Source: Brachionus koreanus | Taxonomy: Eukaryota; Rotifera; Eurotatoria; Ploima; Brachionidae | NCBI GenBank assembly: GCA_016987375.1 | Contig: PJRA01000519.1 | Coordinates: forward strand, 674,717 to 738,716 | DNA: 64,000 nt | Direction of reading: 5' to 3' | Part shown: positions 56,330 to 64,000 of the stretch, one piece after another | Position numbering within the stretch: position 1 is the first letter of the stretch | Layout of the letters: the number at the start of each line of letters is the position of its first letter | Program-made: the position numbers and the translations under genes | The notes under the pieces: model-generated | The model's input: the letters and a program-made list of their open reading frames with translations, nothing else | Database searches by the model: none | Told to the model about the DNA's origin: nothing

Positions 56330-57010
56330 TCGCAGTAAGCAAAGAGTTGTATTCGAAAACTACGTTTCAGAAAAGACTTGTCAAGCGAATGTGAAAAATA
56401 TGCAAATGATACAAAATTTTTGATTTAGTAACAAACAAATTAGAAGCAAATTTATTTCTAGAAGATTTAAACAAAATAACAGTTAATTAAATTAAATTCT
56501 AATAAATTTAAAGCAATGCATATTGGCAAGAACAAAAACGAATACAAATATTCTTTAAATGATGGTAAATAAACAAATTGAACTGACTAAAACTAACTTA
56601 GAAAACAATTTAGGAATTAGCATTTTTACATTTTCATATTTTTAGTTTTTTTGTGCAAATTTTCAGAAAATTAAAAAGCTTTCTGAAATTATTTAGTAAA
56701 CAACAATAAAGTTAAAAAATTTCTAAAATATTGCAAAAAAAAACTAAAAATATGAAAATTTAAAAATGAAAAATTATTTTTATTTTGCCTTTAGGAATTC
56801 TTATTAGAAACAACTTGAAATTTGAAGATCAATGTACAGCAGTCTCTAATAAAAGTAACAGAATGCTTGGTATATTGAATAAAACTTTTAGAACAGGTGA
56901 AACTGATATGTGGAAAAGACTATTTACTTGTTATATTAGACTAAACCTTGAATAACTGCCTTTTAATGTTTTTACTGCCTCAGCTAATATTAATTAGCAA
57001 CGTGTTTTCA
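56330..57010 (+). mobile_element. LINE ORF2 fragment, interrupted by a MITE
   Basis: The plus strand reads CEKYANDTKFLI (degenerate YADD box), KFKAMHIGKNKNEYKYSL, then ENNLGI, the MITE, and after it LGILIRNNLKFEDQC and SNRMLGILNKTFRTGETDMW, the standard order of jockey/CR1 thumb-domain blocks. Several stops. The MITE insertion dates after the LINE. Confidence 0.88.
56619..56789. mobile_element. MITE, family A, copy 2
   Basis: Inserted in LINE coding sequence between two copies of tttaggaatt (56609-56618 and 56790-56799), a 10-bp target duplication. The right end ttttattttgcc complements the start of copy 1. The left end lacks about 20 bp of the terminal repeat. Interior arms match copy 1. 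Confidence 0.85.
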
Positions 57011-58731
57011 ATAGCACTGCAGTCCATCTATTTATCTATTAATTTATAAATTAATTTATAACATAAATTATTTATTTTCTTCTTTTTAATAAATTATAGC
57101 AGTAACATTTAGAAATAATGATCTCTTTATTAACTATTTATTAAAAAGTCCAGTAATGCTCCACAAAATACTTTTGACTTTGTGAGTGAAATGCGATTGC
57201 TTAAAATGGAACCTAAAAAACTAAGTGTGTAGAGATTTGATGTATAAACTAACAAGTGGATTGGAAAATAATAAACTATCTAAAATCTAGAAAAAAAGTT
57301 TCATGATTATTTTAAATGAAGACATATTAAAAATGAGAAAAGAATCTCAGAATATTTCATATTGATCTTGGGCTATTATTGCAGTTTGACACTTAGATAT
57401 TTCAATTAGAATTTTAAAATTTTTTAAGCATCGAATGCTTTAAAATTAGATTTAGCCTCAAAATTACAAACAGCATGTCGGGTCATATGCGTAATTACAG
57501 TGTAAATAACCAAAAAAATTTCAAAACATCGTTTGATTTTTTCCTTAAAATACCACCAATTTCATAAATTTATTCTTATTTTACATTATTGAATTTTAAT
57601 TCAAGTTTTTTTTTTTTGTTTAAGTTTACACAATGAGTTTTTAATTTTTTTAAGGTAAATTAATGAAAACTATAAATTTCTTTTCTAAAATTTAAAAATT
57701 TAAACGCTATACTCAATCTAAATTAATTTTTTTTGTTGTTTTGCAACATTGCGCGACATCAAAAATCAATCATGTGGCTGAAAGGAAGGACTAAGTCTGC
57801 ATTCCAACTGGCCAAGGCTTGGCCTAAATTATTTTTTAAAATAAATAAATGATGGGTCATCTTAACACGACTAGGGTTTTACATTTACTTTTTTTTGCTC
57901 TACTCGAAGTCTGCTGTAGCTCTTATGTTTATTATTTTTATTTTCATTATTTTTTACCCTATTCAATATTATTTTTAAATTACTAAAAGTTATTTTATTT
58001 TTACAATTGCTTTAAATCATGGAAAAAGATAGAAAAGCTCATGTTTTTTGTGCTATATAATTTTCATCTTCTGTTATTCAAAAAAATATGGTTTGTTGTA
58101 GCTCTTTTTTAATGTTACAACTATTTCTTTGTCTGAAAAGTTTGACTATTTGCCTATTTTCTAAATTTAAATAACTGTTGTTTTGTTACTGTTTGAATAA
58201 CTGCAGATCTTAAGATGGATGTAGTTTCAAAAGTATGGCCAAAGCATTTAACTTCAGATTATTTAGCTTCAGACTGGATCTCATATTATTTTCTTTGTTT
58301 TCATTTCAAGTTATAAATAAAATATTCCAAATAAATTTTCATTTAAAATTTTCCCAATAGAGTTTTTTATTATAATTTCTAGTTAGTACTTAGGTGATAT
58401 AAAATTAATTTTTTTAATTACATATGCCAAAATGACATAACCGGTTTAATTCTTGAGAAAAACTAACAAAGAATGTAGCAGAAAAACTTTAACTTGGTAT
58501 TTAATGATTCTTGTGATGATCTGCACCTTTTTTTGACACTTGTAACTTTTAAAGAATACTTCATTATTATCTAATTTAAATAAATCATTAGATAGTAACC
58601 ATCAATGGCAATAAGACAAAAAATATCACATATAATTATGATAAACACAAAATAAAGGACTTTGTAATAAAATTTTATTTTATTTTACATAATAAATAAA
58701 AATAAAAGAAAATAATTAAAAAGACTAAAAA
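57011..58731. other. Intergenic, one repeat, no gene seen
   Basis: AT-rich. Includes a LINE-tail-like repeat at about 57777-57850 (ggctgaaaggaaggactaag followed by a near copy of the 37487 repeat). Nothing coding. Confidence 0.45.
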
Positions 58732-61700
58732 TTATCTTGAAGTCCAAAAAACATTTTCTAAATTAATCCAGTCAATATTCTTGAACAAAGAGTGACTCTC
58801 GATTTGTTCTATGCTTAATCTCTCACTAGGATCAAGTCTCAACATCTATTTTAAACATTATTTTAATTTATTTTACTTTTTTTTTTTCTTACAAAAATTA
58901 AAATTTACTTGTCTAATAAAATTTTGAGCATTTTTATTCTTAAAATTTTCAGGAAACAATATATTTTCAACATATATCTGACTTGATGAATGAATGTCAC
59001 TGAACCTCTTTTGTGTAAACATTTCATATGCAATAACACCAACCGACCACCAATCGCACACTTTACTAACATTGTAATTAACAAGCCCGTTTAATTCGGG
59101 AGCTACATATAATTCGTCTAAAGCACTGTTGCATAATTTTCGCTCAACCAGATTCCAACTGCTGAAATAAGTTAATAAAAGCATGCCATTTTTATTCAAT
59201 AGCAAATTTCTCCAATTTAAATCTTTAAGCACCAAGCCAATTTTGTGTAAATTTTTGACTGCAATTATCAACTGTGCTAGCCAAATTTTTACTTGTTTCA
59301 CATACAATCCACTTTGTGTATTTGCTTTTTCATCATGGCTACTCTGACTGTCACTTTTTGACAATTGATTTTGGCTATTTGTCTCAGAACTATTTAGTTT
59401 GAAAAAAACAACTGATTTCTTATCATTAGATTTTAATTTTAAAAAGTTTTTTATTTTATCTATTTTTTTGTTTTCATTTTTTACAGATATGACCACCTTA
59501 TGCGGGTCATTCTTGCTTTCAACATCGGACAATGATGAAGTTGAAGAAGCTGATTGGGAAGATACAACTTCACACGGTTTCAAATCCGGTAGGTTAACTT
59601 CAATTAGCTGATTTTCGCTGAAACTTTCTAGCCTTTGAATTGAAATTCGCTGGTGTATTTCCGATTGAGTTCTACGTTTTTGTTTGCTTGGCTGACTTGT
59701 CGAGGAATAGTTAATGTGAATAGTCGAGAGTGAATTACGACGATGGAGTGAATTCTCGCGTATTGTTTCGTTCGATTCTTGGCGAGTTAATTTTTTTACA
59801 TTTTTTAAATTTTTGATAAAATTCTCCGGATTTTGGTAAAAAAAATTTAGATGATTGTACAACAGACCGAGTTCATAGAATTCTACAAGCAAAAAAATTG
59901 TGGTATCAGACTCGTAGTATTTGTGAAGTTGACACATGTAAGGTATTTTGTTGGCAAAAGGCACTACAGATTTTTTGCTTACTTTGGGGTTATTCGATTT
60001 TGCTAATCTCTGGAAAAAATTGTAACAATTAGTTATTTATTTAATTTGTAATTGGAAAAAATTCAAGTAAAAAAATGAAGCTTTTTTTTCTAGAAAAAAT
60101 AATTTTTTATTATATAATTATTTTAATAGCGTGGCACTATTAAATAAATTAAAAAGAGAAAAGAAAAGATTCTATTTCTAAATCTTTATTTCTAATTCTA
60201 ACTCTAAATTTAAAATTAACCAAAATTATTCTACTCTGGAGGTAAAATGGAAATTTTTAAAAGCGAAAATCGTGAATATAACTGACTTAGTTGCTCCCTA
60301 GACCATAATAAACCTTAAAAACAAAAGCTTTTTTGCTTGGTATGATGATGAGCTAATTAGACTGAAACACCTGAAAAATATGCATATGAAAATTCAGACA
60401 ATCTGGTTCGATTGAATGCATGGAAAACTTTGGCTATTAGAACAAGCAATTCAAAGAATACAATGATTAAAGGCTAATCGATTATTCTAAAGATAAATAG
60501 AAGAATGATTTTAAGAACGCACGAAAGAGGAATTTTGGGAATTTTATTCCTCAAAAATAAATGTAAAGTCTGATAAAGCAGCGATATTGCACTATCTTAA
60601 GAAACTACTTAGAAGATCGAATAAAACTCATTAAAATAGATGAATTCCAACTAGGTGTACCACAAGAAAGAATTCTGGATCCTCTACTCTTTTTAATTTA
60701 CATCAATGATATTGCATTGTATCCCTCAGATTTTATGATAAAGTTGTTTGCAGACCTCGCCACAATAATAAAAACTAATGACGATCTAAGTGAGTTAATT
60801 GCTAGTTTTTCCAAGAGCATTAATAAATTAAAAACTTGGTGTATTTTTAAGAGAATAGCCATCAACTGGAACAAAACCAAAGCAATATTAATTTCTAATA
60901 AACATAGCATTGACAACAGACTGTCGTTTCTCAGGCATTGCAAAATTTCGTACAAAACTTCCAATACAAAAAGGAAAAAGTTTTATAACTTTTGTTCTAG
61001 TTGTAAAATTTATTCTGCAAATGAAACAAAGTGAAACAACTATTGTTTCACCTATTGCGCAAGTCTGCAAAATTGCACTCAATATAATAATATTGAAAAT
61101 AAATCGCAATTAATTTGCAAAGATATTGCAGACTTGCGCAATGGGTGAAACAATAGTTGTTTCACTTTGTTTCATTTGCAGAATAAATTTTACAACTAGA
61201 ACAAAAGTTATAAAACTTTTTCCTTTTTGTATTGGAAGTTTTGTACGAAATTTTACAATGCCCATTTCTCAAACATGTGGCTATAAATAAACGAATATTT
61301 TCTGTTAAATCCTTCTTTTAATTGTCGCATAAAGTTAGACTCCAATTCTACAAATAATTTACCTTACCTCTTTTCGATTATTGTAATTCACTTTATATAT
61401 AGTTTCCAAAAAGAACATAGCAAAAGCTTAAGAACACTTACAATTACACTTTATTCAAACATCTATACATTAAACATTCAATAACAGAGCTTGAACAATC
61501 TAACAACCTAAATACTTCTCTTCAGGTTTTCAATCTTGAGTGTTTTCAGCACAAGATTATCAAAAGATTGCCATATTTTATCCACAAAATCATCAATTCA
61601 TGTCACTCGTCACTTAATCTCAAATCTTTATTTATCCGAAACCCCGATAGAAACTTTTTAACTTTTATCTCAATTTTGTTTAATGTTTCAATCAGCCCCC

Positions 61701-63852
61701 TGTGACTGACACTAGTCTTTTTGATTGAATAAAATACTACTCTATATATTCTTCTAAATTTTAATAAATAAAAGTTGTAATGAATTTTTTTTAAAAATCA
61801 CCCTTTTTTGACTCAAATAAAAAAAATGGTCCGAACGATTTATTCAGAATTTTATTTTAGTTTCGAACTTAACACTAGAAAGCCCGGCTGATTTTTCATT
61901 AAAATTTCAAATAAAGTTATCAAGATAAATTAAACATTTTCTTTGAAAACTTATTCATTTTCTAAAAAATTACAATCAAAATTTTTTTAAATAAAATAAA
62001 AACCTTTTTTTAAAATTTTATTTATATGTATGTGGTTAAAATCAAGTTTCAATTTTTCAAAAAGGGGTCTAAAAAACCCCTCGGGCGTTCTAGTGTTAAA
62101 AAAAATAATTATGGATTTTGAGAAAACTGAAAAAAACACAAAATTTTACCATTTTTGACCAAGTTCTTGGTAAAATAAAGGCATGATAATTCAAATAGGC
62201 CGCTATTTTTTAAGATGAAATTATTCCCTATCAGAATTGATGCAATTCTATTAAGATATGCATATTTGGACTTGAGCTATAACGGCTTGAAAACAAGATA
62301 CTTTTTTTTTAATCATTGAGGGGCTGCGGCCAAAAATTTTTTTTACTTATCCAAAAAAAGCTGTTTTTTTTTAGATTTTTAAGAATTGATCATCAACTTG
62401 ATGTTTTGCTTAAATTTTTTTTCCTAAATTTTTAAGATTTTAGATTTAAGGCTAACTACCCGACCTTCCAACAATTAAAATTAATACAAAGAAATCAAAT
62501 AATTCTATGCTCCAACAAGAGCACATAAAAAAATGAAAGAAAATTAGAATAGATGATGTATTCGTTTACAATTCACTTAAATTTTACTAATAGTAACAAA
62601 ACTATAATTTTCAAACATTAAACTAATAACTAATAATTTTCACTTACTTTTAAAATAAATTTTTGATTTTTGTTCGTAGTTTGATCAAATCTGCTCTGAA
62701 GTAGAAAACAATTATAATTAAGAAGGCGACATAGTTTAAAATTGAAATTTAAATCGAACAAATTTCCGGAAATAAATGACAATTCATTGCTAAAATCATC
62801 GCTTTTCAAATTAAAATCGCTAAGCACCCAATCATTTAAAAATTTTCCACTAGGTGACCTATCCATTTGATCACCTTTCATTTTAGTTTCTTCGCTTTGG
62901 CGATTTTTTTCCGACAAAACACGAGTCACATCACTCAGTTTTGAATTAATCGATCTCATAAAAACTAATCTTGCATTAGAACAATTAGATCTTTCCAATT
63001 CGTTAACACAATCACTTAAAATTTTAGATGAATTGTTCAAAAATTTGAGGGTTGTCAAGTGGTAGTCAGAGTTTTCGTTCTCAATTGCAAGTTCAATCAA
63101 TTTGACTGTCTTTTCCAAATAGGCATCGACAAAATTAGAGTCTTGACACTGATTATCTAGATGATTTTTAATTTCGGCATTTAAATTTTTTAGTCGGTCA
63201 ATTGGCGAGTCTTTATCAGACCGCATTGGCTGCAGAATACCTTTGTCCACATATTGCTTTGCTAAATCATAAAACTTTCCATCCTAAAGTAAAAAAAAAT
63301 TTACAAAATATATGAATTGTTGATCTAATTTTTTACTGATAAAAAGTCTATGAATTTTTGGTGCCTGTACAAATGAGACTGAGACCCGATGAACTGAAGA
63401 AGACGCAGCGATGCTTGTTTTCGCTCACTGATCACTTGATCATCGAATCTGTTAAAAAATTTGGCTTTGGGAAAATCGGGAAATTTGTCCTTGCGATGTA
63501 AACTTGCATGGTAGTTGTACATGAATTCATACAGCTCTTTGAAGTCTCTAAATCGCTTCCAAACAGCTACTTCTTTTACAGATTCATTCAAATTTTTGGG
63601 CAAAAGCTTAAAACAAATCAAGTAAAAAAATAAACTCATTAACTTTATTTAATAAAAAAAAATGTTAGAAAAATTTACCCTGTAAACAACTTTGTATAAA
63701 GTGAATTTATCTTCATTTTTGTCTATTTCGTTTATTTCGAACCATTTTGCATAAGATTTAACATTAGATGAATAGTTAATCAGGACTATTTTTAGCCTTT
63801 CGGGGTCCGAGTTGACCTCGTCTAGAGAAAAGCCGAACAAGCTATCGTTCAT
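58732..63852 (-). CDS. RPS6KC1: RPS6KC1-like PX-MIT-pseudokinase protein
   Basis: Five exons on the minus strand: 63679-63852, 63337-63606, 62648-63283, 58909-60009 and 58732-58845; 764 residues, all junctions phase 0. PX domain at about residues 20-145 (VAVWKRFRDFKELYEF ... FPKAKFFNRFDDQVI), binding phosphoinositides on endosomes. MIT-like helices at about 180-280 (DAYLEKTVKLIELAIENENS). The kinase-like domain starts around FLLQSRFDQTTNKNQKFILK and is split by a Ser-rich insert of about 170 residues. The catalytic-loop Asp is kept in GLVLKDLNWRNLLL, but DFG reads YFS (LLTYFSSWN), as in vertebrate RPS6KC1, and the N-lobe is degenerate, so it is predicted inactive. The C-terminus is MLRLDPSERLSIEQI. 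RPS6KC1/RPK118 binds sphingosine kinase and peroxiredoxin-3 and acts in endosomal trafficking. The 2.6-kb third intron carries LINE and piggyBac-like debris. Confidence 0.9.
60240..60933 (+). mobile_element. LINE ORF2 fragment in the RPS6KC1-like intron
   Basis: Antisense to the host gene. The plus strand reads LKNKSFFAWYDDELIRLK, then GVPQERILDPLLFLIYINDI and KLFADLATIIKTNDDLSE (the catalytic FADD box reads FADL), then KRIAINWNKTKAILISNK. The order matches endonuclease-RT linker to RT palm. Stops, a mutated GSILGP block and loss of the second catalytic Asp show it is dead. Its right side is interrupted by the palindrome at 60934. Confidence 0.88.
60934..61262. mobile_element. Near-perfect palindromic element, arms about 148 bp
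   Basis: Starts ggcattgcaaaatttcgtac and ends with the complement (gtacgaaattttacaatgcc). The arms pair almost without mismatch to a loop of about 40 bp near 61082-61120. The outer part (aaatttcgtac ... ttataactttt) resembles family B at 28087, so it may be a longer member of it. No coding content beyond chance frames. Confidence 0.85.
61869..62099. mobile_element. piggyBac-like MITE, copy 2
   Basis: TTAA-flanked, 231 bp, opposite orientation to copy 1 at 53155. Ends ttaacactagaaagcccggc and (complement) ttaacactagaacgcccgag. Similarity to copy 1 extends through the interior (tcaagataaattaaacattt; aaaaaggggtctaaaaaacc). It lies in intron 3 of the RPS6KC1-like gene. Confidence 0.92.
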
Positions 63853-64000
63853 ACTTACAAATTAAAATAAACCAAAATAAGTTTACCTTATTCTATATTA
63901 ATTATTTTTATTTTGTCTAATATTAATAAATTATAATAAAATGCAAGTAATATGAATTAAAATTTTTTAAATTTTGCATTAGCCAAAATAATTTTATTTA
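63853..64000. other. Upstream flank of the RPS6KC1-like gene
   Basis: AT-rich 148 bp to the window edge. No promoter element can be named. An upstream non-coding exon could lie outside the window. Confidence 0.4.

Noticed and set aside
60717..61113. Frames of 67-105 codons around the palindrome
   Set aside because: They are LINE RT sequence or arms of the inverted repeat, which gives mirrored frames on both strands.

Overview
The window is eukaryotic and very AT-rich. It has spliceosomal introns (GT-AG, often only 35-60 bp), animal-specific gene families (synaptotagmin, a TGF-beta ligand, an RPS6KC1-type kinase, an RGM domain, a SYCE2-like protein) and dense debris of LINE, Tc1/mariner, piggyBac-like and foldback elements. 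The combination fits a small spiralian invertebrate. A monogonont rotifer such as Brachionus is my best guess, but that is an inference from general character and not from a diagnostic marker. One 70-base N gap (32832-32901) marks a scaffold join.

Layout. 1-1100: decayed Tc1/IS630 transposase and LINE fragments. 2070-9130: a DXD glycosyltransferase gene and a near-identical inverted copy carrying a nonsense codon; between the arms lies an LRR gene whose C-terminal half looks like the C-terminal domain of repulsive guidance molecule (RGM), itself broken by a frameshift and a stop. 9891-11426: EIF2S3 (eIF2 gamma), three exons, complete. 12203-13510: a decayed coiled-coil gene. 14956-29648: a synaptotagmin-like gene with a 10.5-kb first intron and a 2.6-kb second intron, the latter full of LINE and foldback debris. 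29728-30192: a tiny RRM-MLLE (mini-PABP-like) gene 80 bp further on. 31566-40030: a 26-exon gene for a type II membrane protein with many six-cysteine modules and a terminal C-type lectin domain; its third intron holds Tc1 and LINE debris and the assembly gap. 42136-44382: an intronless LRR-like, seven-helix receptor. 47503-48024: a very short TGF-beta/Nodal-like ligand. 49603-49676: tRNA-Asn(GTT). 49919-50443: a SYCE2-like synaptonemal complex protein. 54148-55857: an intronless SLC5-family transporter. 58732-63852: an RPS6KC1-like PX-MIT-pseudokinase gene with five exons.

The genes do not form a pathway cluster. Two are linked by family knowledge: RGM proteins are BMP co-receptors, and a TGF-beta ligand lies about 41 kb away; this may be coincidence. 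The items I consider most worth a second look are the LRR-RGM fusion, the minimal TGF-beta ligand lacking the intermolecular cysteine, the RRM-MLLE protein, the 26-exon lectin with 16- and 22-nt microexons, and the inverted glycosyltransferase pair with a gene-conversion-like divergence pattern.
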